In this document: positions 10,704-20,924 of the stretch, in pieces
How the letters are laid out: every line of letters begins with the position of its first letter
How positions within the stretch are numbered: position 1 is the stretch's first letter
Assembly (NCBI GenBank): GCA_034401795.1
Contig: CM067373.1
Location: 93,631,103-93,695,102 of the forward strand
Length of the DNA stretch: 64,000 nt
Origin: Chaetoderma sp. LZ-2023a
Lineage: Eukaryota; Mollusca; Caudofoveata; Chaetodermatida; Chaetodermatidae
Reading direction: 5' to 3'
Notes under the pieces: generated by a model
What the model saw: the letters and a program-made list of their open reading frames with translations, nothing else
Databases searched by the model: none
Told to the model about the DNA's origin: nothing
Translations under genes and position numbers: made by a program

Positions 10704-11729
10704 ATGGCAAGACGAAGGTTAAGTGATCGTGTGAAATGGCAAATCATAGGCATGCATACCACTGGTATGTCATGCAGAGAGATTGGCAGACAGCTGAACA
10801 TTAACCATACTGTAATCAGTCGTTTGATTGCAAAACATGGGCAAACTAACGAGGTGAAGGACAGGCCTAGATCTGGAAGACCGAAGAAGACTACTGCCCG
10901 TGATGATCGAGCCCTAGTACGCCTTGTTAGGAGATCTCCATTCACCAACAGCAGAGTGCTCAGCCAGCAATGGGAAACGCGCAATAGAGTGTCAATGTCT
11001 ACCGTCAAAAGGAGACTGTATGCTGCTGGCATGAAAGCTAGGAGACCTGTCAGACGTCCTCTCCTCACTGCACACCACAAAGAGGAGCGTCTGAGGTGGT
11101 GCAACGAAAGAAGACACTGGAACATGAGATCCTGGAGACGGGTACACTGGTCCGATGAAAGTCGGTTCCTGCTTCATGCCACAGATGGTCGAACTCATGT
11201 ATGGAGGTCCAGACGCACGGCGTACGACCAACGTAACATCATGGAAGAAGTTCCATTTGGTGGAGGTTCCGTTATGATATGGGGGTGCATCTCATTTGAT
11301 TGTAAGCTGGATCTGTTGACTGTACCTGGAACACTAAATGGACAAAGATATCAAGATTCCATACTGGATAGAGTTGTGGTCCCTCATTTTGTAAATCATG
11401 CACCTGGAACCCACCCTATATTCATGGATGACAACGCCCGACCACATCGTGCTAGAGCTGTGCATGAATATCTCCGCCAGAATGCCATCGAAACCCTACC
11501 ATGGCCAGCAAGGAGCCCTGACATGAACCCTATTGAGCATATCTGGGACATTCTGGGAAAATTGGTGAGAAGGAGGGATCCTCCTGTGCAGAACCTACAG
11601 GAATTAACAGATGCACTCCATCTTGAATGGCAACGAATACCACAATGGCGTATCAGTCGGTTGGTGACCAGCATGAGATGTCGTGTCCAGGCCGTCATCC
11701 AGGCACAAGGTGGATATACCCGGTATTAA
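10704..11729 (+). CDS. Tc1-type transposase (341 aa, intact)
   Basis: Cut-and-paste DNA transposase acting on the element's own terminal repeats in the nucleus. Residues 1-50 form a paired-like helix-turn-helix (MARRRLSDRVKW, then SCREIGRQLNINHTVISR). A GRPR-type linker follows (RPRSGRPKK, about 54-62), then a second HTH at about 65-120. The catalytic triad is visible: D151 in HWSDE, D243 in MDDN and E278 in NPIE. The 34 residues between the last two define DD34E. The length matches the family norm of about 340. The start ATG begins the conserved MARRRLS and lies about 285 bp inside the left repeat. There are no stops or frameshifts. It differs from the copy at 62218-63243 at only 10 residues. 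Confidence 0.97.
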   Translation: MARRRLSDRVKWQIIGMHTTGMSCREIGRQLNINHTVISRLIAKHGQTNEVKDRPRSGRPKKTTARDDRALVRLVRRSPFTNSRVLSQQWETRNRVSMSTVKRRLYAAGMKARRPVRRPLLTAHHKEERLRWCNERRHWNMRSWRRVHWSDESRFLLHATDGRTHVWRSRRTAYDQRNIMEEVPFGGGSVMIWGCISFDCKLDLLTVPGTLNGQRYQDSILDRVVVPHFVNHAPGTHPIFMDDNARPHRARAVHEYLRQNAIETLPWPARSPDMNPIEHIWDILGKLVRRRDPPVQNLQELTDALHLEWQRIPQWRISRLVTSMRCRVQAVIQAQGGYTRY

Positions 11730-12027
11730 TAATGACAGTCTCAAACTCGTGCACAGATGTTAAACCTCGTTTTCAGACACCATTAATGACAATCTAGCCA
11801 CGTGTGTCAACTGTAGGGCAATAGTTGTCAGTTGTGTCAACGTAACCATATTCAGGCCTCGTTTTCAAGTTCAAACAAAAACATACAGTGTTTCCCCACC
11901 ATCATAATGAGCATTCCTCTAGTTGCATTATTACCTCTTGCACTAAGATGGATGGGTACATAAATGTTTATGCTATTGCTTTCTTCATAGCACATGAATA
12001 TACCCTCGCATGTGCGTAAAAATAGGG

Positions 12028-12055
12028 TGGTGCTTAACTTTTGCACAGGTGTATA
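12028..12055 (+). repeat. Tc1-A right terminal inverted repeat
   Basis: TGGTGCTTAACTTTTGCACA followed by GGTGTATA, the exact inverse of 10391-10418. Confidence 0.95.
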
Positions 12056-12955
12056 GTTAGGCAGGTCTGACTCCAATGTGGTAAATAAGGTAGATTAGAT
12101 TTATATTAGACAATTACTGGCTGCCTCACATATAACTACCAGTCTCGACGCCGACCCGATGTAGCCTATGCATTCTTATGGAATTGAATGACAGTTGTAA
12201 GAAGTCGGGTCGTTATATGTGAGCAGGGTATACGACCAGTTGGCGAGAGTTGCCGACCAGTCGCCTACCGGTTTTCAAGATTAATCGTGTTTAATACTTT
12301 TTCCAGACTCAGTCGTTATATGTGCAATGGTCAGTTGTGAGTTGTAGGCAGTTGCTCGTGGATTAGTCAATCCAGAAATACATTTAGGTCACATGTTCTT
12401 CATGTGAGACGATGCTGGAATCATAGAATCATAGACAAAATTGTAGTATTGCTCTTTAGGGTTAAGAATTTAAATTTGAAAAATCGTAATTGATCAGCGC
12501 TTCAAATATATTTTATCGAAAAGTCATTAGGGTCCATTAATAGAAGCTTATAGACAGACGATGAGCTATCTCTCCTGAGGTCTGTTATTAAATAACAATA
12601 AGCACATTGATTCTGTCGGCGACGTATTTAATCTTTTTACCCAAATACGCTTCTTAGGCCTATATTCATTCGTCTCTAATAGCAGAACTGAACAGATCAC
12701 AGTAGCATTATCTTTCTTCTTTCGTTTTGAAAGACGGTCCATGGAGGTAAAATTCAGCACAATTTTCTGTACATATTTCTCAAATAAACGTCACTTCCTT
12801 TGGCTATGTGTGGGCAACTTCATGGTGATTCGCTCAAAAGTTATAAGTGCGCTAATAAATAACTGGTCGGCGATTAGTCGTCAACTGCTCTAGAACTAGT
12901 CTCCAACTAATCTGCGACTGCCCTGCGACTAGTTTAACAACTGGTCATTATATGC
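12056..12955. other. No gene; partial inverted repeats
   Basis: CTCACATATAAC (about 12125) and GTTATATGTGAGC (about 12213) face each other about 80 bp apart, flanking CGACCCGA / TCGGGTCG. Related words (GTCGTTATATGTGC near 12312, CATTATATGCGAGCC near 12945) suggest another small dispersed family. Nothing coding is supported. Confidence 0.5.
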
Positions 12956-13038
12956 GAGCCAGGTATTACAGGAGAGCCAGGTATTACAGGAGAGCCAGGT
13001 ATTACAGGAGAGCCAGGTATTACAGGAGAGCCAGGATT
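12956..13038 (+). repeat. 18-bp minisatellite
   Basis: Four copies of GAGCCAGGTATTACAGGA plus a partial fifth. In one plus frame the unit reads EPGITG, a Gly-x-y rhythm, but the frame closes soon after and no gene context supports it. Confidence 0.9.
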
Positions 13039-13149
13039 CACGGTAAACTATTACGAAATGAATTATTATCTATATATTAAACCATACCTTTTTGTAGTAG
13101 CGATTTAGACTGGACTCGCAGGCGGCGCGGACTCACACGTTTGAACCCT

Positions 13150-13895
13150 ATTTTACCAATGCACACAGTGACGCCAATAACCTAGATATATTTGCCCAAA
13201 ACTATTTCTAGTAGCACTAGTCAACCGTAATATGAAAGGGTGTTTGAAATTAGGTGATTTTAGTGTTTTTTTGCATTCCACAGTTATGACTAAAATGCAT
13301 ATTTCGCCATGCACTTATTGACCACGTGACCTATATATTTAACCCGTGGACCCTCAACTCAATCTACCTCTATCCCAGCAAAATATGAATTGACATGTCA
13401 AATTTGGTGTTCATATCGACTTGCATTCCGAAGTTATAGCCAAATTGTGCATTCAGATATGCACTTATTGACCACGTGACCTAGGTATGTAACCAATTGA
13501 CTTGAGACTGAGAGTACTTCTAACTCATGCACCCGAAATGAGTGGATCTGCTAAATTTGGTGATTCCACCTTCGTGCATGCCATAGTTATTGCACATTCC
13601 GATATGCAATTAGTGACCTCGTGGCCTAGATATTTGACCTTTTGACCTGTAACTTACATTATTTCTAGCTAGCTACACTATGAATGGATGTGCCAAATGT
13701 TTCGATTCTTCTTCTTTGCATTCCAGATTTATGGCCAAAATGTGTATTTTGACATGAACCTAGTGACTCCGTGACCTAGGTATTGAACCATTTGACGTGA
13801 AACTCAACTCGTTCAAGCCTTCCACAATATGATTGTATGTGCCAAATGTGCGGATTCTACCTTCTTGCGTTATGGAGATATGCTGCGGACAGACG
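13150..13895 (+). repeat. Degenerate tandem array, period about 150 bp
   Basis: Five diverged units can be anchored on GCACTTATTG/GACC-type words at 13161, 13311, 13461, 13606 and 13756, each followed by GTGACCTA and, further on, a TGCATTCC...GTTAT block. The array ends in a GACAGACGGACGGACGAATG tract (about 13888-13960). Architecture matches the array at 50745-51545, but the unit sequence differs. Confidence 0.85.
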
Positions 13896-14275
13896 GACGG
13901 ACGAATGGACTGACAGATGGCAAGACAAACAGGCGGACAGATGGAAACGTGGACGGGCGGGCGGGTGGGGAGGCTGGTAGGCAGGCAGAGAAACTCAGGT
14001 CCACATCATATTGCTGTACCGGAGATATTTTTATTACGTGATGCAGTGGAATTACTTCAGCAACCATGGACACATTAGAACCAACATAGCTCGGAATACT
14101 TTCACATTTATACATTCGCTTGATGTTGAAATAGATCATATTTTTACAGTTATTCTCATAATTTTCTTCTAAAGATGGATGCCGTTTTCTGGGTAAGCTC
14201 TCCTGCTCTCTCTCTTCCTGAGAAATTATTTGCCAATAAGTTTAAAAAGTCTGTTCGTTTTTCTCTTCGGTTCAG
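13896..14275. other. Short repeat tail, then intron sequence
   Basis: GACA/GACG-rich tail to about 13960, then AT-rich sequence. A stretch at 14174-14191 has AG before it and GTAAGC after it and is open in the right phase, but its six codons do not resemble the symporter. The intron before the first recognised exon ends with TCTTCGGTTCAG. Confidence 0.5.
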
Positions 14276-14364
14276 ATATTCCCGTTGTTTGTAATGGACA
14301 TACTTCAGTCCCTTCCTGGGATTCCTGGCCTTTTCCTGTCATGCATTCTCAGCGCAGCTCTCAG
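14276..14364 (+). CDS. SLC5 symporter exon (first recognised)
   Basis: Encodes IFPLFVMDILQSLPGIPGLF followed by LSCILSAAL. In SLC5 carriers this is the end of an extramembrane loop and the start of the transmembrane helix that carries half of the Na2 sodium site. The acceptor is TCTTCGGTTCAG; the donor is AG|GTATAA. It starts in phase 0 and ends in phase 2, so the serine aligned with a conserved sodium-site residue is encoded by AG here and T in the next exon. No upstream exon was found to join to it. Confidence 0.88.
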
Positions 14365-14689
14365 GTATAATGATACAGCATATGTAAGTATAATGTCATT
14401 GGTGTAACGCCTGCTGTTCATGTTCAATCACACATTGACCGTTCAACTAACGACTGCTTTGCACTAATATTTACACAATTTCAGCTTTTATTTGCAGTTT
14501 CATGTGACTTGTATTCCGATCGGGAGCGATTCTTCTGCTCGATGCATGACGAAATCTACCAAGTCTTAAGTAATGCGAATCACAGCATGAATACCTGTGT
14601 GAATTTATCTGATCGCATATTAATAGAAATAGCACACTGGTGCGAAGTGGCCTACCTATCTTCATGATGTGATTTCTTTTCTCTTTTAG
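14365..14689 (+). other. Intron (325 bp)
   Basis: Starts GTATAATG and ends with a pyrimidine-rich TTTCTTTTCTCTTTTAG. No repeat recognised. Confidence 0.8.
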
Positions 14690-14817
14690 TACCGTGTCTT
14701 CTGGGTTGAACAGCATCGCCACGGTCGCCTTAAAGGACATGGTTCAGCCCTTCTACTTCCGAGTCAGAGGAGAGAAAATGGGAGATGCATTAGCTGTCAA
14801 ATATGTCATTGGAATAG
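14690..14817 (+). CDS. SLC5 symporter exon
   Basis: Completes the split serine and continues TVSSGLNSIATVALKDMVQP, then FYFRVRGEK and KYVIGI. The S-T pair after SAAL aligns with the paired hydroxyl residues that bind sodium at Na2 in SGLT-type carriers (established for the family; the alignment here is by eye). A cytoplasmic loop (FRVRGEKMGDA) follows and then the next helix begins. Donor ATAG|GTAATA, phase 1. Confidence 0.9.
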
Positions 14818-14821
14818 GTAA

Positions 14822-14930
14822 TAGGGTGCCCATTTCTAGCCATGCCACTCCAATTTCAAGCTAAGCCCTCTCGTCGCTTTGCGCGTATTGAGATCGATTT
14901 ATATACTGAATTTCAGAGAGCTGGTGACCA
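14822..14930 (+). repeat. HP1 composite end fragment in intron
   Basis: GTGCCCATTTCTAGCCATGC, then AAGCTAAGCCCTC and GATCGATTTATATACT. This is the CTAGCTA-type arm of the composite without its hairpin, lying a few bases after the exon's donor site. Confidence 0.65.
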
Positions 14931-15046
14931 ACTGTGCAAGGCAGTCTATCACTATTCTATTAGCATCTAACATGCAATGCCTCTACATGCTATGGAGGAT
15001 GGCCGTAGAGTGGGAACCCGCAGTTTGTGCAGCCCTCACGGACTCC

Positions 15047-16396
15047 TCACTCTTTCACATGCCATCCATTGCATTGGCCACAGCCTGCGCTGTCAGATGA
15101 TAGACACTGCTTGTGGCATTGACGATAGCGACACCCATAACACACATGTCTGAGTTTGTTGGCTTGGTAAATATCCCACATGGTTGAAATTGTGAACAAG
15201 TAATGTGGCAGCATCTGCAAATCTCCTGGACCCTTGGTATCTTCCCCTTGGAAACAATCATATTTAAAACATCTGACGTCAGACACATGGCCGGGAGTCA
15301 TACCAATGAGCGTAGGCAATAGTTATCTGTCACAAACTCTGTTGTAAGAGCCTCGCCATCCCGTGGGACATCGCCCTCTGGACCAATGCCATGACCACCA
15401 CGGATCTGAAAAGGAGCCGCTCCAACCCAGTAATAAGTTTGTGTGCCTGGAATGTTCAAACTCTGAAATGGGGTCATCATCTAAACCGCAGCTAACTGAG
15501 GAATTTTATCTGATAACAGAACTGAGTTATCTGCCATAGCTGGAATAAGGAATAACTTCACAATGTGTAGATGGCATTTGATTTCGATCTCCCAGAACTA
15601 GAGAAAACCCTGAATTGACCAACGTTCTGGCTTCAACTTTGGTGAAACATGAAGGAACTAGGGCAAGCGGCGGAGCCTGAACCTGTCCAGCCTCAACAAG
15701 AATAGACAACCACCCAATCTCAGCCATAGCTGGTATAGGCATCACAGTAAAACCAGATGGACCCGTCTCTTCCCGAAACAATGTTTAGCAAAGGCAGTAA
15801 AGGATCCACTCTACCAGCCCCCAAAACTGTATAAAAAGAGAGATCGACAACTGGCCATCCATCTCAGTGTCAATCTCCATATACTCCAGCACAGGGGTGG
15901 GCTGGCGGGGTTGGTGGTGATGAGGGTATCATCCAGCAAAGCAGCCTCCAATGACCCCTCATCTTATTCATATTGACCTAAAATACTGGCCAAATGGAGC
16001 AGATAAGGAGATGCCCCTCCCCCCCTCCATTCCACCTCATTATGAACCCGGCCTGGGACAGCAGTCGATCGCAGAGGAAGGCTCTGGCCACGACTGACAC
16101 CTGACTGTCCTGATGGACACAGAACAGACACGACCGGCAACCGGGTGGTGTCGGACTCTGCCACGCACCTCAGTCATAATATTGAGTCCTATTGAAGTCT
16201 TCCCTGACAGACATTTTATGCGTACCCAGAAAGAATTCATCCACAGACCACTCTCGCATAACTCGCAAATTGTACTAGTGGGGCCGGCACCAAGAATACA
16301 CCAACATTGATTGCAATAAACGCATATAATCTCCCCTCCATCTTTATCACTAGCAGGATTCTCTTTGTGAGATGCTGTGAAATAGATGGGCAACAA
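15047..16396 (-). pseudogene. Degenerate Cys-rich coding relic, family unknown
   Basis: Successive minus-strand frames look like decayed protein rather than noise. At 16396-16040 there is a Cys-rich stretch with CVYCNQCWC and ICELCESGLW, a possible zinc-binding fold. At 15781-15527 there is a Pro/Val-rich segment. At 15480-15298 the text is YYWVGAAPFQIRGGHGIGPE. From about 15319 to 15047 there is DVRCFKYDCFQGED, MLPHYLFTISTMWD and a second Cys/His cluster (CYGCRYRQCHKQC, then CGQCNGWH). The frames shift at least twice. No catalytic motif is recognised. It probably derives from a mobile element inserted antisense in the SLC5 intron; a host pseudogene is also possible. Confidence 0.45.
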
Positions 16397-16719
16397 TAAA
16401 GAGGCTGTTTATCTTCAGAGAAAGTAAATTATCAACGAAATTCTTATAATAGCTTATTAAATTTTCTTATAGTTAAAAAGATGAATATGATACTTCAACA
16501 ATCAAAACCAATAATTGAGATTATAAGGTTATACTATGAGTATGCCTCATAATAAACTGTAGACATTTAAGAATTCATAACCACATTTTTTCCAAAAACA
16601 AAATTACATGCATAATTTCATATTGGTATATAGGACAGCGGCATATAACACGAAAATATTTTCAATCAGGAGATATTTTAAATGAAAATGTCTCAATTTG
16701 TATAGAAACATCTTAAGTC

Positions 16720-16743
16720 AACATGATGGTGATGATGATGATA

Positions 16744-16785
<42 letters not shown>

Positions 16786-16790
16786 GTGGA
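16720..16790 (+). repeat. (GAT)n microsatellite
   Basis: GATGATGAT runs with a few interruptions. Confidence 0.95.
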
Positions 16791-16854
16791 TATTCCAAAT
16801 GAGAAATAAACAAACTATGACCACTACGGCTACAACAATGATGATGGCGACGAC

Positions 16855-16855
<1 letters not shown>

Positions 16856-16946
<91 letters not shown>
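16856..16946 (+). repeat. (ATT)n microsatellite
   Basis: Nearly pure ATT/TTA trinucleotide run with one ATATT interruption, ending about 30 bp before the acceptor of the next SLC5 exon. Confidence 0.97.
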
Positions 16947-16947
<1 letters not shown>

Positions 16948-16976
16948 GCTCGGTTCTTCCTAATATGTTTTGACAG

Positions 16977-17134
16977 GTGCAGTGATGGGTCTAGCTAGTA
17001 TTGGACTGGCACTTTTGTTTAAGGAATTTGACCAAATTGTCTTACAGATTTGTAATTCTACATGGGCAATGGTTGGTGGCGCTATTATCGGAGTTACTTT
17101 CTTGGCCATGTTCTTTCCATGTGCCAATTCATGG
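16977..17134 (+). CDS. SLC5 symporter exon
   Basis: Encodes GAVMGLASIGLALLFKEFDQ, a short loop, then STWAMVGGAIIGVTFLAMFF and PCANSW: two hydrophobic helices. The FFPxANS ending followed by a Gly-Ala start in the next exon is characteristic of SLC5 carriers. Acceptor TTTTGACAG, donor TGG|GTATGT, phase 0. Each acyl-helix segment is uninterrupted, with no stop in frame. Confidence 0.9.
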
Positions 17135-17409
17135 GTATGTTGAACATAATGCAAAGCATGTGAGAGAATGGTATTTTAAAACAGTTTGATTTAGAGATCT
17201 GATTATATCAGATAAGCCCATATATAATACGCATTAATCAAACCATTACATACAGTTTTTTCTTCCACTACAGCTGTGGATCTAAGGGGGTGGGATGGGG
17301 TTGGGTGGGGCCACTCAGGGGCACGTGCCTCCCAGGCAGGGATGTCAATGATTTTACTTACCTGCTGGTGGCGGAGTGAGCCCCTTTTCAAGAGTTAACT
17401 CCCTTAACA

Positions 17410-17880
17410 CAAAAGTACCATAAGCTAGTACTCATGCAGCAAAAACAGGCCACATTCCGGAGTTTAGGCTTCGTAATCGGACCAAAGGTCTTTGACCATG
17501 TCATTAGTTTTGTATACGCCAGTGATCGCATTGCATTTATTGACCAAGCTATGCCTACGCGAAAACACCACCACTAAGTATCGCATTCTCAATGCATATG
17601 GCCCAACTACTGAAAAAGCCAAAGAAAATCCAGCAATATTAGATTCCTTATATGTAGAACTGAGTTCCGCCATTACAATCCCAGCTAGATGGCAACTGTT
17701 CGTGTGTGGAGATTTCAACTAAGCTGGGTAACCTTGGAATTGCGGACAACAGTTCAGGATTTGGCTTATGCACAACATCAATGGAAATGCACTGGTGACA
17801 TTCCGTAGGTCCAATGGTCTATTTGCCACAAATACAGATTTCAAACATCTATGCTGTCACTGGACAACATGTGTAGCTCA
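17410..17880 (+). pseudogene. Non-LTR endonuclease fragment
   Basis: Closely parallels 53120-53600 of the longest non-LTR copy: GLGFVIG-like text, IAFIDQAM, TRKHHH, then (other frame) YGPTTEKAKENPAILDSLY and LFVCGDFN, the GDFN motif of APE-type endonucleases, followed directly by a stop. Both ends are truncated and the frame is broken at least twice. Confidence 0.85.
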
Positions 17881-18795
17881 CCGGGTGGTGTCGGGCCGTT
17901 CCAGTGTATCATGTCGACTCGCCACGCTGCAAGTGCATGACGAGTGATGACGCCGGTTAGCATCCGGTCTCAGGGTTACAGACCTTGTACGAGACTGCCC
18001 TGCGAGAAACAAAAACCGGCTCCTAAGGCCGGTGGAACTCAATCATTCCAGTGGGGCCGTGCGACCATCGTCGCAAACGTTAAACACAACGGTCTCATCC
18101 CACGAGTTTGTGTCACAAGCATGCCTGTCCATAGCAATTTCGTGATCTATGGACTTACAAGATTTGATTTGGTGACCTAAAAATATAAGTCTATACAATG
18201 AGTTTACCTAAACAATCGCCACTGCTTAAAGTGGAAGAAGAAAGGTAGGTAAAAATGGGCCTACCCTAATATTTCAATCAAAAATGCTTTAGAAAGAAAA
18301 GACCATACCTAGTGAGATTATGATTATAGGGATGCGCACTGCTTTACGTAAAGACGGGACTGAGGGTTCCCAATGGATTCCCTTGTCACCGTCTTATGTA
18401 GTTCTTGATTTGCTGTATTAGTAGTTTCTGCTTTATTTCTGCGGGACTTCTGCTTTGCTTAATTCCCGTTAGGTTTTTTCAGAACAAGAATTATTTTAGG
18501 CCGCAACTGGCTGATATCTACCTAGCTATTAGACACGCCTATCACGGAGAACAGATGCCCCAAGACATCAATACTAGAGACAGCGCTCATACATGGTACT
18601 TAGCAGGATCTCCTTACTGGATAAGAATCCGGACACCCCACCCTGCAACCATTAAAACATTAAAACATTACAAGACATGGGTTACATTTCACAAAAGGAT
18701 TATTAGACCATTTCTCCTATCGTTATGGTGGGGGTAAGAGAGACGAATTCCCACCGTAAATGTCCTTCCTGAAAGGGCGTGGCAGATTAAAATAT
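17881..18795. other. No gene identified; GC-richer segment
   Basis: 17881-18175 is noticeably richer in C and G than its surroundings and carries small inverted repeats (ACCGGCTCC...AAGGCCGGT). It may be the untranslated end of another mobile element. A 110-codon plus frame at 18405-18737 has no family signature and I do not call it. Confidence 0.4.
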
Positions 18796-19595
18796 TGTAG
18801 CGAGTTTCGGTGGTGGTTCAGAGTTTGAATCTGGGGTCGATTTAATTGAGAAAAACCGGGTGGTGGTCGCATAGCCGTTATTTGAGAAGCATTCTTTGGT
18901 TCTACATTCTCTGAATGCAGATTCAAAGACTGCTTCTCTCGCGTAAAGGCTGTTTGAAGGCGTGGTACAGGGCGATCCTGTAAATGAAAACGAAAATTCG
19001 TATTCAAGCCCGGATTTGGCTTTGGAACCGTATTTTCCACGTGACTATCACACAGTTGGTTAATTAACTCATTCACATGTTCCCTCATCTTGTATAACTC
19101 ACTCACGGTCACTACAGGAGACTGGGGAGAGGAATCACCAGGAGGCTCTGGATAACCAGAAGACTCACAGTGGTTTGCCACCACAGTATCCATAAAAGAG
19201 AGGGCCGGCTGCTGTCCTGAAGCAACCTGAGAAAGAGTGTCAACCAAAGGGGTAAACACATTTCCACAAGGAGGAACAGAAAAATCACTGTTAGGAAAAA
19301 TAGCTCCACTAGTGTGACTATCCTGGAAATCTTCCAAAGATCTAATATTTGAATTTGCATCTTCCTCATTAGTACTCCAGCCGTCATTGCTGTAATCAGT
19401 GTCATACCCATCTTCAAAGTGATCCTTAGCGTATATAGTGACTCCATCTTGAAAGGTAACATGTGATTCTGAGATGCTGTGTTGAGGTCGCATCTCAATT
19501 CCTAATGGGGTGTGTGTACTAGGATGCGCAAATGCATCATCACTAAGATGCTCGAATGCACTGGGGACAGTGTTTGTTAGCGAATATTCCGCCAT
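18723..19595 (-). CDS. Gag N-terminal frame carried by the 3' LTR (open)
   Basis: A 290-codon open frame starting MAEYSLTNTVPSAFEHLSDD. It is acidic in the middle (EDGYDTDYSNDGWSTNEED), with a probable coiled segment at VSELYKMREHVNELINQL and a PPPGF stretch near the end. It crosses the LTR edge at about 18796 and closes in flanking DNA. The LTR-internal part matches the frame at 28081-28809, but this copy lacks the two nonsense changes found there. Role: presumably the N-terminus of the structural Gag protein. In this copy it is cut off from the rest of gag, so it is a passenger of the LTR. Confidence 0.6.
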   Translation of the reverse strand: MAEYSLTNTVPSAFEHLSDDAFAHPSTHTPLGIEMRPQHSISESHVTFQDGVTIYAKDHFEDGYDTDYSNDGWSTNEEDANSNIRSLEDFQDSHTSGAIFPNSDFSVPPCGNVFTPLVDTLSQVASGQQPALSFMDTVVANHCESSGYPEPPGDSSPQSPVVTVSELYKMREHVNELINQLCDSHVENTVPKPNPGLNTNFRFHLQDRPVPRLQTAFTREKQSLNLHSENVEPKNASQITAMRPPPGFSQLNRPQIQTLNHHRNSLQYFNLPRPFRKDIYGGNSSLLPPP

Positions 19596-20924
19596 TTTGG
19601 ATCTACTCTACAATGTCTATTTTAGAATGCCTATGTGTGATAACTTATGTGGCCTAAGACAGGATCTTGCCTATTAACAAATGCCAATTCTAGACTGTAT
19701 GGAATACAAGATTCTATCTTAAAGCTAGATAATTAATCATTACGTGATTTTACCTTGGATTACCACAGTTGTATTATGGATCCCAGGAATCCAAACAGTG
19801 TACAAAAACTATTATTTAACGAGTTGCTAACTCGTTAATGATCTGAACTTAAGGTACGATCAGTGATAGTAACACTAATATTAAGAACAGGCCATAAATT
19901 GCTTCAGGAAATTAAAGCCAAAGTGAAGTGGCAATTCACAGTAGTGGGGGCTTAATAATTTCCTTTCACAAAGAATAATAAAATACAAGTTTGGATTATT
20001 CACTGACAAGGTAGAAATGCAATTAATAAAGACCTGACCCTAGCATAGCTCAGTGTTTAACATCTACGGCTTAAGGACAGGTCATAAGATTAACTCCTAA
20101 TGTAAGTGTGAATGAAATTCAATAGCTGCTATAATGTATGCTCTGTTGCTACGGAAGAAATGCGTTTGACAAAAGCTCTATTTCAGAACTTAGTAACTTA
20201 AAATTAAATGGATGCCATTATGCTGGTAAACAGTAGTAAGTATGAATAGTTCCCAAGTATTATAACTGCTAAGACAATTATCCAATCATTTGTGTTTAAT
20301 TAAACTTACAATGATTCAATTAAATGCTATAAGCCGTGAAACAGTTGTAATGTCAATAGGTTCCCAAGTTATTAACGGCTAAGGGAACTGACTGTTAACT
20401 GATCATTTATACTGAATTAAGGTTACAATGATTCAATTAAATGATATAAGCCGTGAAACAGTTGTAATGTCAATAGGTTCCCAAGTTATTAACCGCTAAG
20501 GGAACTGAATGTTAACTGATCATTTATACTGAATTAAGGTTACAAAGATCCAATTAAATGATATAAGCCGTGAAACAGTTGTAATGTCAATAGGTCCCCA
20601 AGTTATTAACTGCTAAGGGAACTGAATGTTAACTGATCAGCTATACTGAATTACGGTTACAAGTACAAAGCCACAGTTAAGTGATAACTGGTCAAATGTC
20701 GACTTATATGAAATAGAAATTGGCAGATACCAATTTTAATGAAAATTTGCTCTCGTCTGTAAAAAGAACTAGCAGTTTTATTTGGTTCTGGCGAAGCTAT
20801 TTTTACAATTTCATGATTTTCTGGCTTTGAAACAAGTTTTACACATTGTCAAGACAGTAAATCAGAAATTGTACAAGTATCGACAGTGGTTGCTAGGGGT
20901 AGCCGAGAGAAATGGTATGTGATA
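18796..20924 (-). repeat. 3' LTR of gypsy element 1
   Basis: 2129 bp, matching 28010-30370 throughout except for two fewer 117-bp internal units. On the minus strand it ends CTCGCTACA, CA being the expected LTR end. The outer-start edge (TATCACATA) lacks the canonical TG and no polypurine tract precedes it, so that boundary may be rearranged. Confidence 0.85.
20210..20650 (-). repeat. 117-bp tandem units in 3' LTR (three copies)
   Basis: Anchored on AAGCCGTGAAACAGTTGTAA at 20331, 20448 and 20565, with a decayed half unit upstream. Confidence 0.93.

Larger units (their letters stand above)
10391..12055 (+). mobile_element. Complete Tc1/mariner (Tc1 type, DD34E) transposon A
   Basis: About 1.67 kb, bounded by 28-bp perfect terminal inverted repeats beginning TATACACCTGTGCAAAAG, with TA at both outer edges as expected for a Tc1 target-site duplication. 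It contains one uninterrupted 341-codon transposase. The 3' non-coding part (11730-12027) and the 5' part (10419-10703) are also shared with copy B at 61901-63556. All the parts needed for transposition appear present; activity itself is inference. Confidence 0.96.

Noticed and set aside
12960..13040. CRISPR-like array
   Set aside because: Direct 18-bp repeats without spacers, in eukaryotic DNA.
12956..13080. Collagen-like EPGITG frame
   Set aside because: Only 18-bp units repeated four times; the frame closes soon after and no neighbouring collagen exon was seen.
13829..14139. Frames over the GACAGACG tract on both strands
   Set aside because: Simple-repeat translation.
14174..14191. Possible 18-bp SLC5 micro-exon before 14276
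   Set aside because: AG and GT borders and phase fit, but the six residues do not resemble the symporter; chance is likelier.
18405..18737. 110-codon plus frame
   Set aside because: No family signature; overlaps the end of the antisense LTR frame.
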